A stretch of DNA of 64,000 nucleotides from Chlorobiaceae bacterium (GTDB lineage Bacteria > Bacteroidota > Chlorobiia > Chlorobiales > Chlorobiaceae). A program made the position numbers and the translations under genes. Under the pieces are notes generated by a model, which was not told the DNA's origin, ran no database searches, and worked only from the letters and a program-made list of their open reading frames with translations. Position 1 is the stretch's first letter, and the number at the start of each line of letters is the position of its first letter. This document shows positions 10,401-20,077 of this stretch, piece by piece. The stretch lies in NCBI GenBank assembly GCA_012972835.1, contig JABDHK010000012.1, positions 21,870 to 85,869 of the forward strand. The letters are read 5' to 3'.

Positions 10401-13400
10401 TCCCCACGCTTTACACCAAGTTTGAGCAGGGCATTGGCCAAGGCATCAGTCCTAAAGTTTACTGTTTTGTAGCTTTGCATGCCAGCATCGGTTACTATTG
10501 CCGGATGTTCAGAATGCGTTTTTGCTATCCTGCGAAAGAGCTCAGGGAAGGAGGTCGCTGACCAGGAGAGGAGAGGGCCCTGTTGCCACCTGTCGAGCAG
10601 CTGTTTTTCTTCAGGCAGAAGACGAGGAAGCTCTATCTCGTTGTGGTAAACTTTTCCCCCGAGAAACCTCATCCACCCCACAAGTGAATCAAACCAGCCA
10701 TTGGCGGTATCCTCCGTATAGATGGCGGCATTAGCATACCATGTCACGATAAGGCCACCATCTGGCACTCCTTCATGCACAAGCACGAGATCCTGTGCTG
10801 GCCCATTGCGTCGCAGCTCATAGCTTATCTCACCAGATTCCGGAAGTGCAATTCCGGTAAAAATGAGATCTGATTCAGATGTGATCTCTACAGCCGGGTT
10901 TTCTGTGGCAGCTATATCAAAGAGAGGATAACGGCCAGGGTTTGTTGCATGAGTATGCTCCTGCCGGAAATCACCGTAGATACGGGCAAAAGGGTAGCGG
11001 GAGTGCTGAAGTGCTTCAGCAAGATTCTGTTGCATAGTCTCAACCGATCGCTCGAAAGAGTGTGATTCGGCACCATGGCATGCAAGAGGGAGCATATTGA
11101 TAAAGTAGCCGATTGTTTGCGCTTCAGCTGCAGATTGGCGGTTTGAGGCTGCTGTACCCAGCAGAAAGCCTGAGCGTCCGGTTCGACGCCGTACTTCAAC
11201 TCCAAGCAAGGTGAGCATGAGCGCATGGAGCGTCGCCTTGTTTCTCTGTGCAATGGTGCGCAGCGCATCGACCGTGCTCCGGTCGAGACGGGTTCGAAAA
11301 CAATGGCTTCCCGGGCAGGAGGTGGCTGAACGTGTTTTTGCCCGTGGCTTGTCAAGAGGCCATTCACCGAGAGCCTCGGGTGCTCTTATAAGAAGTTCTG
11401 CAATGACACCTTTCCAGTAAGTTGCATCACGAAGAGCTTCTCTGCCCTTGAGATATGCGACCTCCCTGGCGGCACTATAATCAAATCCGATTGCCAGCGG
11501 AGGCAGTATTTTACCTTTGATCAATGCAGAGAGTTCATTGATGAGAATACCAAGTGAAAGGCCATCACTCACAGCATGATGCATGACCAGCCAGAAAATC
11601 GGCAAACACCCTTCAACCTCCATCAGGCCTGCACGCCAGAGACCCGGAGTGCTCATGACCAAAGGTGCACTCTGTCGACTACTGATAATTTGGTGTGCTT
11701 CATCATAAGAGGTCACAAACTGGAATTCAAGGCTCTTATCCAGTTTTTTTGAGATGAAACGTCTCAGAATACCGGATTCGTCTTCATGGAAGCTTGTGCG
11801 CAGCGCATCGTGTCTTTTGATAAGTTTATTCCATATCGCTTGCCATGGATTGACTGATAATGTTGTATTCCCTTGCACAATAAGTTTTAAGGAGAGATTG
11901 AACCCGCTGGTGTCGACTCCTGCCTGTTCAGCGGTCCAGAACTCGCGTTGGCCGAGCGTGCATAGATCGGTTGTTAGAGTGATTCCTGCTTCAGTTGGTT
12001 GAGCCATGCGCACTCTTTCAGCGAATCCGGCAAGCGTTGGTTCAGCGAAAAGCTCTCTGGCTGGAATCTCGCACTCAAGGGCTTTTTCAAGCTGGTGAGC
12101 AACCGCGATTGCCCGCAGGCTGTGCCCTCCAAGTGCAAAAAAATTGTCTTCACGATGTATGGGACTTTTCCCCAGTATGGTTGCCCATATTTCAGCGATG
12201 CAACACTCAAGCTCATTTTGAGGTGGCGTCAACCCTGATGGTAAGGAGTGTTTTTCCAGCAGGGCAAGAAGTGCTGATCGGTCAACCTTGCCCGAAACAG
12301 TCAATGGAATCGATTCTACAGGAATCACTCCGGATGGAATCATGGAGGACGGCACTCTCTCTCTGAGGTGCTTTTGCCAGTCAGCGATATCAGGCATTTG
12401 TGCGCCAGTTTTCAGACGGACAAATGCCCATAGACTTTTTGCTCCTTCGTGCTTTGCATGAAGGAGAACCACAGCTTGAGAGAGTGCCGGATGGGTGGAT
12501 AACGCATGCTCGATTTCGCCAGGCTCAATGCGGATACCGTTCATCTTAACCTGACTGTCAATACGGCCAATGATCTCAACTATGCCATTCCTGTGCCAGC
12601 GGCCAAGATCACCTGACTTGTAGTAGCGATAGCCAGAAGGCGTCGTTATGAAACTTGAGTGCGTCAGTTCTGGCTGGTTCAGATATTCCTGACTGATGCC
12701 CATCCCGCCAAGCAATATTTCGCCTGTGACCCCCGGAGGAAGGAGCTCTCCATGCCTGTCGCAGATGTGTAGGCTTGTATTCGGCAATGGTTTGCCCGCC
12801 GATATAAAATCATGATTATCTGCATCCAGGAGAGCCATTGTGCTGGTGATGGTATTCTCTGTCGGGCCGTATGCGTTGAAATAGTGAAGCTTTGAGGCAT
12901 ATCTCTGCACATCGCCGTACACTGGTGCTTCGCCGCCTGTGATGAGAGTACGGAGGGATGGTGGCAGTTGTGTTCCTTCAAAAAGCGCAAGGTAGGTTGG
13001 TGTAATATCGGCAAGAGTGATGCTTGCTTCCCGCACAAAGTCAAGCAAACGGTTTGGCGATTCAATGATTTCATTGGTCACATGGCAGATCGCCGCGCCG
13101 CACGCAAATGGCACACCGAAATCTGACAGCGAGACATCGAACGATGGAGAAGCAAACATCAGACAGCGGTCAACATGAGTCAAGCCTGATATTTCAGCAG
13201 CACCGAGCGTCATGTTCACAAAGCTTCTGTGACTGATCAGCGTACCTTTGGGTTTTCCGGACGAGCCCGAAGTATAAATAATGTAGGCTGTATCATCGGG
13301 AGAGCCTGCAGTGATTACTCTTGTTGAGTGTTGCTGTCGAAACGGTTCTGATAACTCTTCAGGGCGCAATGCATTTGGCAGTTTGTCAGCTAACTGCTCA

Positions 13401-16400
13401 GGCACGGCAAGAGCGTCAAGCACTATAAGGTGCGACACCGCAGCATCTTGCACCATAAAGATCAGTCGTTCCTGTGGCAGCTCTGATGCCAGCGGCAGGT
13501 AGGTTCCGCCAGCTTTCCAGATACCAAGAACAGCGGCAGGGAGGTGGGGGGATCGTCCGGTCAGAACACCCACAACGATTTCTCGTTTGACACCCTGGTA
13601 CAAAAGAGCGTGGGCAATGAGATTGGCCTCCTCCTCAAGATACCGATAGGAGAGGGAGCTGTTTCGGGTTATGACAGCAGGGCGATCGGCCTGACCAGGT
13701 CGGTCAACTACTCTTTCAAACAGTTCATGAAAGCGTAAGTGCGGTCGCTCAACGGTTTCGCCATCTCCCCAATCGAAAAGGAGTGTTTCTTCTTCCGGCA
13801 GGAGCTGTGGCAGTGGTTGTGCCGAACGGAGAGGATCAGCGGCAAGCCAGCGGGCCCATCCGCTCAGAGCATCTAACCATATTCGTGCGCTCTCTTCGGA
13901 GTAAAGTGCCGCATTGACATGCCATTGGAGGATGAGTTCGCCCCCTTCCTGATTCTCATGAATGAGCACCATATCCTGTCCGGGAGATATATCAGTGTGC
14001 ACATACTGAGGGGATTTTGTTGCATTTATTGCCCTTGTGAAGCGGCAGGATGCACTATTTCGGCGTGTTCCTGGGTTTTCAGTTACAGCGATATCAAAAA
14101 GTGGATAACGCTGAGGATTCCGTATCTCTGGATGATCATTCCAGTATGCACGGTAGATATGAGAAAATGGTAAACGGGCATGCTGTAAAGCCTCAGCAAG
14201 AGTGTGCTGTGTTGCTTGCAAAAGATCACCAAAACATTGCCCTGCTCCCGTCTTGAGATGCAGGGGAAGCATGTTTACACCATAACCGACTATGTTGGCA
14301 TCAGATGCTGATTCCCGGAGGGATGCAGTTGTGCCGATCACAACATCAGTACGTCTTGTACGACGCCTCACTTCCAAAGCGAGCAGTGAAAGTATCAGAG
14401 CGTGCAGGGTTGTTTTATGGGTTCGTGCAAGAGTTTTCAGGCCTTCAGTTGTCTGAGAGTCGAGGAGTAGTTCAAGCCGATGGCATCCAGGTGGGTTTGT
14501 TGAAGAGCGTGGCATATCAAGAGGCCACTCCTCAAAAGCGGTAACAGGGATTTCCTGTAACGCGCTTTTCCAGTATTTCAGGTCGTTGTTTGCATGGAGA
14601 GAAGCAAAGTATGCCTGCTCCCGGTACGCAAACACCGTTCCACTCTTACAGGGTACGGGAAGATCACCGCTTGCCAGTACTATGGTCAATTCATCGAAAA
14701 GCGTGCCTGTCGATTGGCCATCTCCAACAGCGTGGTGCAGTGCAAGCCAGAAATAACGCTTATGTTCATCACAAGCCTCAACGAGACCCGCGCGCCAGAG
14801 CGGCGCAACATGCATAGGCAGTGCGTTGAGCTGACCTTGCCTGATGTGAGCCAGTGCTGCGGCACTGGATTCAACTGCTGCAAATTCAAGTGTATCGTCA
14901 ATCTCTTTTGCAACCCTGCGTTTCAACTGACCGCTCCCATCATCCTCAAAAAAAGTACGCAATCCCTCATGGCGTGCCACCAGAGTTGACCAGGCGTTCT
15001 GCAAGCGATCTTGAGTGATCTCCCCGTTGACGAGATAGCAGACAGGAATGGTGAATGTACGGGTATCCAATCCTGCAGATTCTGCAGTCCAGAACTCTTT
15101 TTCTCCCTCGGATGCCAGATCAGTGATAGTCAGAATCTCTTGCTCCTCAAGAGCTGGCAATGACTCTATTTGTTCAACAAAAGCCGAAAAAACCGGAGCA
15201 GCAAAGAGAGCGCGAGCTGAAACTTTTCGCCCAAGACTCTCAGTGATACGGTGTGCCAGGGTTACAGCAAGCAGGCTGTTTCCTCCAAGTGCAAAAAAGT
15301 TGTCATGTCGGGTAACGGGTTGACCCAGCACATCACTCCAGATGGCCGCAATGTGTTGCTCAAGTGGGCCCTGAGGTATCTCGCGATCAACCCTGTTATC
15401 CTGCTGCTTTGCAAGAGCGAGAAGCGCATCCCGATCGACTTTTCCTGCGAGTGTAAGAGGGAAGGTCGTGAGAGATATGATACTTGCCGGGATCATGTGT
15501 ACCGAAAGCCGTTCAGCAAGAAATGCCTTAATCGAAGCCTCGGCAGGGGATTCATTAATTTTTGGCTGAATAAATGCCAAGAGCACCTTAACGCCACTAT
15601 CAAGTTCCTCTGCAACAACAGATGCATTGAGGATTGCTGGATGCTTACACAGTGTCTGCTCAATTTCACCAAGTTCAACACGTTGTCCGTTCAGCTTGAT
15701 CTGATGATCAATACGTCCGCTGATCTCTATTTGCCCATCTGCTGTCCATCGGCCATAGTCTCCTGAACGATAGAAGAGTCCATCAGGTGTCGATACAAAG
15801 CACCCTGCATTCAGCTCATGACGGTTCACGTATCCATGCGAAATCCCCATACCACCAAGCCAAAGTTCACCCTCAACACCGGGAGGCACCTGAGAACCGT
15901 TACTGCGCTTTATCGAAATACGCAAATTTGGGAGGGGTCGTCCTACGGTTATGGGAATTTCCGGATGGTGATCGCTCATCACACGTCCTCCTGCAACAAC
16001 GATGGTGGCTTCTGTCGGTCCGTAAAAGTTCCAGAACTCACTCCGGTCGGCATGATGTCTTACATCGTTATGATTTGGCGCCTCACCACCAGTAAGCAGA
16101 ATGCGCAATCCCTCAAAAGGCAGCTCTTCGCTGACTCGAAGGTATGAGGGAGCATGGAAGGCGACAGTGACACCGGCTTCCCGGTAGTAACGCTTCAGTA
16201 ACCAGGGATCTTCCCTCAGGGCTGGTGATACAGGTACCAGAGCGATTCCATTCAATAACCCGTGTCCCAGCTCCCAAAGGGAAGCATCAAAGCCTATGCT
16301 GGAGACTAATGACATCCGGTCTTCAGGCTGCAAACCAACTCTTTCGGCAACTCCAAGAACGGCATTGATATAGGCTCTATGTGTTACAGGAACCCCTTTC

Positions 16401-19400
16401 GGTTTTCCTGTTGTGCCTGATGTGTAAATGATGTAGGCAATGTCATCCGGTGAGCCATCAATGTGTGGACGTTTGCTGGATGCCTTGCACTCCTCAGGTC
16501 GGATAACAGGGGCGACAGAATCACAGAGAAGTTGCGGTATGGCAAGCCCGTCAAGAACGACAAGAAATTCCGCCCCTGCATCTTTTACCATGATGGAGAG
16601 TCGGGTTGCAGGATATTCACCGGGAAGCGGCAGATAGGTTGCACCCGCTTTCCATATTCCCAGCACGGTTGCAAGGATGTCAGTCGGGCCGGAGGCGAGC
16701 ACAGCAACCCTGCTTCCTCTTTCGACGCCCTCTTCTATCAGACGATGAGCAATACCATTGGAACGTTCATCGATCTCTTTAAAGGTTTTATTCCTTTCCC
16801 GACTGACAATGGCCGGTCGCTCTGGATGCTTCTCTGCCACTGCTTGAAAAATTTCAAAGCAGCGTCTTTTAGGTCGAGCGATCTCCTCTCCTTGTTCCCA
16901 TTGTTCAAGAAGAGCTTTTTCCTGGGGAAGCAGTGCAGGAATTGGCTCTTCAATCCGTTCAGGCTTTTCAGCAAGCCATCGTGCCCATGCCGCGAACGAA
17001 GAAAGCCACCCTTCGGCACTCTTCCGGGAACAAACATCAGGATTCCAGGTCAGGAGAAGATTCACTCCGCCACCACTTTCCGGGCAGGGTTCATGGCTGA
17101 ACGAAAGATCAAGACCTGCAGCCGGGTGTTCAAGTTCTCCGGCCAGAGTCAATGGCTCGAGGGTAATACCGGCAACATTATCGATGCATATCCTTGGTGG
17201 AATAGCGGTCAGGGCGATATCAAAGAGAGAGGCACGTGAACGCGAACGAAGGTCTGGATATTTGTGCCGGAACTCCCGATAGAGAAGAGCTGCAGGATAT
17301 GTGCCATGTTCGACTGCTTCAGTGAGCGATGACTGGGTGCTTTGAATCAGAGTTGAGAGGGGGATGTTGCCCTTCTGCATGAGGATTACAGGAAGAACAT
17401 TAACGAAGTGCCCGATGGCGTTTTCGCCTCCAGCCGGACGGATCGATATTCCGCTGCCAACCATGATGTCTCCCTCTCCACTTCGTCGTCTGATCTCGAC
17501 GGCAAGGAGTGAGAGTAACAGCGCATGCATACCGGCTCCATTTTTTTTCGCCAGGCGACCCAGCCTCTTCACTGTTACAGCATCGAGCTGTTCGGCAAGC
17601 GGTTTCGCTCCTCTTCCGCTGGGTAACGAGGCCCGTTGACGGTGTGACTCCCTTACATATTCATCGAAGGCTCTGGTGCCTCGTCTGATAAGGGATTCAA
17701 GTTTGTTTCCCCAGAACTCCCGGTCACCGGCAAAGCGATCGGAAGCAAAGTAGCGCTGTTCAGCATGACTTGCCATGGCGATGCCGTTTTGCGCTGCGGG
17801 TATAGGTCTGTCAGCAAGAAGATCAAGCAAATCCTCCTGGATCAGTCGGGCTGATGTTCCGTCAACTACCGAGTGGTGAATGACGAACCAGAAAAGTGTT
17901 TCATTGTCATGCTCAAGAGTGATCAGGCCCGCTCTGACAAGTGGTGGAGTTGTAAGCAGAAAGCGCTCATTTGCCCAATGTTTCACGATCTCCCTGGCAA
18001 CCTCAATTGATGAGCATTGATCCTGCAACAATGATGCATGACCATGAAGTTCATTGAATGGAGTAGTTCTCCAGCGAAGCTCTCTCTTTTCATCCATATA
18101 AAATGCAGAGCGCAGGGCGGCATGTCGTTCAATCATGTGTGACCATGCCGTTTGCCATACCCCAGGTTGAGGCACCCGACCGTGGACTCTCAGAATCCGC
18201 ACAATATGAGAGGCTGCCGCTGATATGCCGATTTCCGAGGCAATCCAGAAATCTTCCTGATCAGAGGTGGCAATATTTTCAGCTGGCGTATCATCGTTAA
18301 TGCCGGAGGATTGATCCTGTAACATTACAATGTGTGCAGCAAGTGATTCCACCGTCAGAGAACTCAACACCATCTGAACAGTGACCTTATATCCCGTCAT
18401 TCGCAACCGCTGGCTTACTGCAATAGCCATAAGACTTGTTCCACCAACTGCAAAGAAATTGCTTTCCCGCATGATCGGCCGCACATCAAGGAGCTCTTCC
18501 CAGATCCCTGCTATTAAAATTTCCACTTCACCTTGAGGCGGCATCCCTCCCGCCAGTTCAAACTCTTTGCGATAAAGAGAGTCCGCGATATCAAGCAAGG
18601 CCTTTTGGTCGACTTTACCTGCTGAATTAATCGGGATTTTTTGCAGGAGTGCGACCTGGGCAGGTATCATGTATGATGGCAGCGTTTTCCTTAGAAATTC
18701 GCGCCAATCAATCTCTTCTGCCTGATTGGTATCAGCACACTCCACACAGGCGACAAGTCGCCCCTGCAGGAACAAGGCTGCGGCCTGTCTCACGATGGGG
18801 TTTTGACGCAATGCAAGTTCAATTTCGCCGAGCGAGACCGATTGTCCGGAAATTTTCACCACGTTGTCTGCCCGTCCGAGCGCCTCAAGCTCACTGTTTT
18901 TGTTCCAGCGAGCGAGATCGTGTGAGCGGAAAGCACGTCCGAAAGGTGTTTCAACAAAAAATTCGGCACTCAGTTGGGGCTGTTTGAGATAGCCTGGCGA
19001 AATACCGATGCCGGTGACATAGAGTTCTCCGACCTCTCCTTTCGGCACCTCATTACCAAAATTATCGAGCAAATGAACAGCATTATTGGCAAATGGCCGG
19101 CCACTTGGAATCAGCCCCTCTTCTTCAGGATCAACACGATGCATGCAAATCGCACCACAAACTTCCGTAGCTCCGTGTACATTCCAATAATCAACAAATT
19201 GTGCATAATATTTTGCATCATCGATATTAGGGCGTTCACCAGCCGTAATTATACAGCGGAGTCCATTTGGTACCGTTCTCTTCAGCAGATGCAGATAGGA
19301 TGGGGTAAACATTGCTATCGAAACAAGATGTCTACCCATATACTCGAGTAGATGTTCCGGGTTGTCGATTATTGAACGGGATACGGGGACATAAGCTGCT

Positions 19401-20071
19401 CCCGAGATCAATGGAAGGCAGAGTTCGCGAAAACCAAGTATAAAACCTGGTGAGGTCGCAAGCAGAATGCGATCCTTGCCTGATATTTTATGTGCAGCTA
19501 TATGACCGCGAGCCATATTGACACAGGCATCATGCTTGATCATTACTCCTTTCGGAGTGCCGGTAGATCCTGAGGTAAAAAGAATCGCTGCCAGATCAGT
19601 TGCATGAGAGTTTATTTCAGATCGGTGAGTGATTCCTTGCCACTCTTTGGACAATTCTTCTGGCCGGATAACAACATCTGACTGAACGGCTGAGCAATTA
19701 CTTTGTACGGCATTAAGCAGTGCTTGGGGCGGTTCTATTCCATCGAGTACAATTAATTGCCGAATAGAAGCTTGTTCAGCTATATTTCCGAGACGGGCAG
19801 GAGGCAGCTCCGCAACCATTGGAACATAGACAGCTCCAGCTTTGAGTATTCCGAGAAAGGCAGCGGGTAATCCGGCAGATCGCTCAGTCAGAACACCGAC
19901 TGCTTCCTGTGATTCAATACCCCGGCTCAGCAGTTCCATTGCAACTCTTTCAGCAGCAGCGTCCAGTTCGGCATACGTGACCAAACCGTTATCACTAATA
20001 AGCGCAGGGGAGTCAGGTTGCTTAAGTGCTAAATCCCTGAAATATTCATCTATGTTGTGGGAATAATGCAT
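7490..20071 (-). CDS. Four-module non-ribosomal peptide synthetase with terminal reductase
   Basis: 4193 residues, domain order A1-T1-C1-A2-T2-C2-A3-T3-C3-A4-T4-reductase. ATP-loop motifs of the adenylation domains lie near residues 169, 1219, 2269 and 3327 (for example YTSGTTGKPKG). Carrier serines lie near 542, 1595, 2647 and 3712 (FFALGGNSL type, all four Ser present). Condensation HHxxxDG motifs near 735, 1780 and 2832 are HHSVVDG, HHAVGDG and HHAVSDG, all intact. The last about 380 residues are a Rossmann thioester reductase with GATGYLGS near 3817 and a YxxxK pair near 3982. It should therefore release the peptide as aldehyde or alcohol, not by a thioesterase. There is no epimerase or methyltransferase domain. 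My reading of the specificity pockets by alignment to GrsA from memory gives A2 DAWFLGFIVK (leucine-like), A3 DVSDIGAITK and A4 DLSTMVGAAK (no match known to me). A1 lacks the amino-binding Asp. The ATG is 6 bases after the radical SAM stop. Confidence 0.93.
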   Translation of the reverse strand: MHYSHNIDEYFRDLALKQPDSPALISDNGLVTYAELDAAAERVAMELLSRGIESQEAVGVLTERSAGLPAAFLGILKAGAVYVPMVAELPPARLGNIAEQASIRQLIVLDGIEPPQALLNAVQSNCSAVQSDVVIRPEELSKEWQGITHRSEINSHATDLAAILFTSGSTGTPKGVMIKHDACVNMARGHIAAHKISGKDRILLATSPGFILGFRELCLPLISGAAYVPVSRSIIDNPEHLLEYMGRHLVSIAMFTPSYLHLLKRTVPNGLRCIITAGERPNIDDAKYYAQFVDYWNVHGATEVCGAICMHRVDPEEEGLIPSGRPFANNAVHLLDNFGNEVPKGEVGELYVTGIGISPGYLKQPQLSAEFFVETPFGRAFRSHDLARWNKNSELEALGRADNVVKISGQSVSLGEIELALRQNPIVRQAAALFLQGRLVACVECADTNQAEEIDWREFLRKTLPSYMIPAQVALLQKIPINSAGKVDQKALLDIADSLYRKEFELAGGMPPQGEVEILIAGIWEELLDVRPIMRESNFFAVGGTSLMAIAVSQRLRMTGYKVTVQMVLSSLTVESLAAHIVMLQDQSSGINDDTPAENIATSDQEDFWIASEIGISAAASHIVRILRVHGRVPQPGVWQTAWSHMIERHAALRSAFYMDEKRELRWRTTPFNELHGHASLLQDQCSSIEVAREIVKHWANERFLLTTPPLVRAGLITLEHDNETLFWFVIHHSVVDGTSARLIQEDLLDLLADRPIPAAQNGIAMASHAEQRYFASDRFAGDREFWGNKLESLIRRGTRAFDEYVRESHRQRASLPSGRGAKPLAEQLDAVTVKRLGRLAKKNGAGMHALLLSLLAVEIRRRSGEGDIMVGSGISIRPAGGENAIGHFVNVLPVILMQKGNIPLSTLIQSTQSSLTEAVEHGTYPAALLYREFRHKYPDLRSRSRASLFDIALTAIPPRICIDNVAGITLEPLTLAGELEHPAAGLDLSFSHEPCPESGGGVNLLLTWNPDVCSRKSAEGWLSSFAAWARWLAEKPERIEEPIPALLPQEKALLEQWEQGEEIARPKRRCFEIFQAVAEKHPERPAIVSRERNKTFKEIDERSNGIAHRLIEEGVERGSRVAVLASGPTDILATVLGIWKAGATYLPLPGEYPATRLSIMVKDAGAEFLVVLDGLAIPQLLCDSVAPVIRPEECKASSKRPHIDGSPDDIAYIIYTSGTTGKPKGVPVTHRAYINAVLGVAERVGLQPEDRMSLVSSIGFDASLWELGHGLLNGIALVPVSPALREDPWLLKRYYREAGVTVAFHAPSYLRVSEELPFEGLRILLTGGEAPNHNDVRHHADRSEFWNFYGPTEATIVVAGGRVMSDHHPEIPITVGRPLPNLRISIKRSNGSQVPPGVEGELWLGGMGISHGYVNRHELNAGCFVSTPDGLFYRSGDYGRWTADGQIEISGRIDHQIKLNGQRVELGEIEQTLCKHPAILNASVVAEELDSGVKVLLAFIQPKINESPAEASIKAFLAERLSVHMIPASIISLTTFPLTLAGKVDRDALLALAKQQDNRVDREIPQGPLEQHIAAIWSDVLGQPVTRHDNFFALGGNSLLAVTLAHRITESLGRKVSARALFAAPVFSAFVEQIESLPALEEQEILTITDLASEGEKEFWTAESAGLDTRTFTIPVCYLVNGEITQDRLQNAWSTLVARHEGLRTFFEDDGSGQLKRRVAKEIDDTLEFAAVESSAAALAHIRQGQLNALPMHVAPLWRAGLVEACDEHKRYFWLALHHAVGDGQSTGTLFDELTIVLASGDLPVPCKSGTVFAYREQAYFASLHANNDLKYWKSALQEIPVTAFEEWPLDMPRSSTNPPGCHRLELLLDSQTTEGLKTLARTHKTTLHALILSLLALEVRRRTRRTDVVIGTTASLRESASDANIVGYGVNMLPLHLKTGAGQCFGDLLQATQHTLAEALQHARLPFSHIYRAYWNDHPEIRNPQRYPLFDIAVTENPGTRRNSASCRFTRAINATKSPQYVHTDISPGQDMVLIHENQEGGELILQWHVNAALYSEESARIWLDALSGWARWLAADPLRSAQPLPQLLPEEETLLFDWGDGETVERPHLRFHELFERVVDRPGQADRPAVITRNSSLSYRYLEEEANLIAHALLYQGVKREIVVGVLTGRSPHLPAAVLGIWKAGGTYLPLASELPQERLIFMVQDAAVSHLIVLDALAVPEQLADKLPNALRPEELSEPFRQQHSTRVITAGSPDDTAYIIYTSGSSGKPKGTLISHRSFVNMTLGAAEISGLTHVDRCLMFASPSFDVSLSDFGVPFACGAAICHVTNEIIESPNRLLDFVREASITLADITPTYLALFEGTQLPPSLRTLITGGEAPVYGDVQRYASKLHYFNAYGPTENTITSTMALLDADNHDFISAGKPLPNTSLHICDRHGELLPPGVTGEILLGGMGISQEYLNQPELTHSSFITTPSGYRYYKSGDLGRWHRNGIVEIIGRIDSQVKMNGIRIEPGEIEHALSTHPALSQAVVLLHAKHEGAKSLWAFVRLKTGAQMPDIADWQKHLRERVPSSMIPSGVIPVESIPLTVSGKVDRSALLALLEKHSLPSGLTPPQNELECCIAEIWATILGKSPIHREDNFFALGGHSLRAIAVAHQLEKALECEIPARELFAEPTLAGFAERVRMAQPTEAGITLTTDLCTLGQREFWTAEQAGVDTSGFNLSLKLIVQGNTTLSVNPWQAIWNKLIKRHDALRTSFHEDESGILRRFISKKLDKSLEFQFVTSYDEAHQIISSRQSAPLVMSTPGLWRAGLMEVEGCLPIFWLVMHHAVSDGLSLGILINELSALIKGKILPPLAIGFDYSAAREVAYLKGREALRDATYWKGVIAELLIRAPEALGEWPLDKPRAKTRSATSCPGSHCFRTRLDRSTVDALRTIAQRNKATLHALMLTLLGVEVRRRTGRSGFLLGTAASNRQSAAEAQTIGYFINMLPLACHGAESHSFERSVETMQQNLAEALQHSRYPFARIYGDFRQEHTHATNPGRYPLFDIAATENPAVEITSESDLIFTGIALPESGEISYELRRNGPAQDLVLVHEGVPDGGLIVTWYANAAIYTEDTANGWFDSLVGWMRFLGGKVYHNEIELPRLLPEEKQLLDRWQQGPLLSWSATSFPELFRRIAKTHSEHPAIVTDAGMQSYKTVNFRTDALANALLKLGVKRGETVGVFTERSASLPETVLAIWKAAACYLPLTADLPAERLAFMARDAELRIIIVLDTLPLPPELSGGNFITLRPENILCGTVETPEINLTSRPDDRAYILYTSGSTGLPKGVVLLHEGLLNLALGEAEIFGMTCEDRLLQLSSPSFDLWISDLVITWSTGAALVPIRREEMNDISGMHSLLKRLGVTIATMSPSYLRLFEHSDFPGLRIMMTVGEQPIPEDALFYATRLEYFNGYGPTENTAASALGRIHPDTEQITVGRPLSNIAIYIVDECGNILPPGVIGELWLAGAGLAAGYLNRPDLTAASFVDFAGERCYRTGDLGRWLRSGELQILGRRDTQVKLRGQRVELGEIEHRLMSCPGVKQAVAIVEALPDHTQVLRSFVTMDSQTATPTQTEWASYLSEALPSYMIPASVVRIAALPLNAAGKVDRQLLLNGVETSNGSATSGTTPNNGYSQQTAPQNTAEKRVAELWQQQLHQKMVAREHNFFEIGGDSLKAIAVISQLRREYQCHVNNLYEHPVLSDFALCCRPRPDHLRSIIGALSAKYAHDLELQAAIESEREEALRPQRILYKARICSDLEHELVSRNSYRHVLLTGATGYLGSYLLRELLADQTINVTALVRSTDNQSAHARVGKVLACYFGGETGSQLRDNPRLKVVAGDLRHPELLLSHHDYDQLSDSVDAIYHCAANVNHIGLFHDFLADNVDATRHLVTLAARRKPTPSDLHFVSTMSVFGNSASDSFRLYTEYDFAPETPDDNYYIRTKQEAERLVIASRGELANACIHRVGNIAFATDSTRLQQNIRDNAFFRQLVAFLRLGVIPAELNASLSHVDVVARSLMALADTKTLTNEIHHIESSRQDRLADIILVVEGMEKIVHSCDIGEFLQRLQLAIDEPEMESALAETVENYSLQSDSPLLGKTDKVVVASDRTQLLLEKLGITWPAIPVEGVQALMNEVKKGITANEQGPLKGL

Positions 20072-20077
20072 GCCTTT

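Noticed and set aside
16463..17239. Long open frames antisense to the NRPS, such as this 258-codon frame
   Set aside because: They arise from codon bias of the true coding strand, lack ribosome sites and match no family; the minus-strand NRPS is certain.
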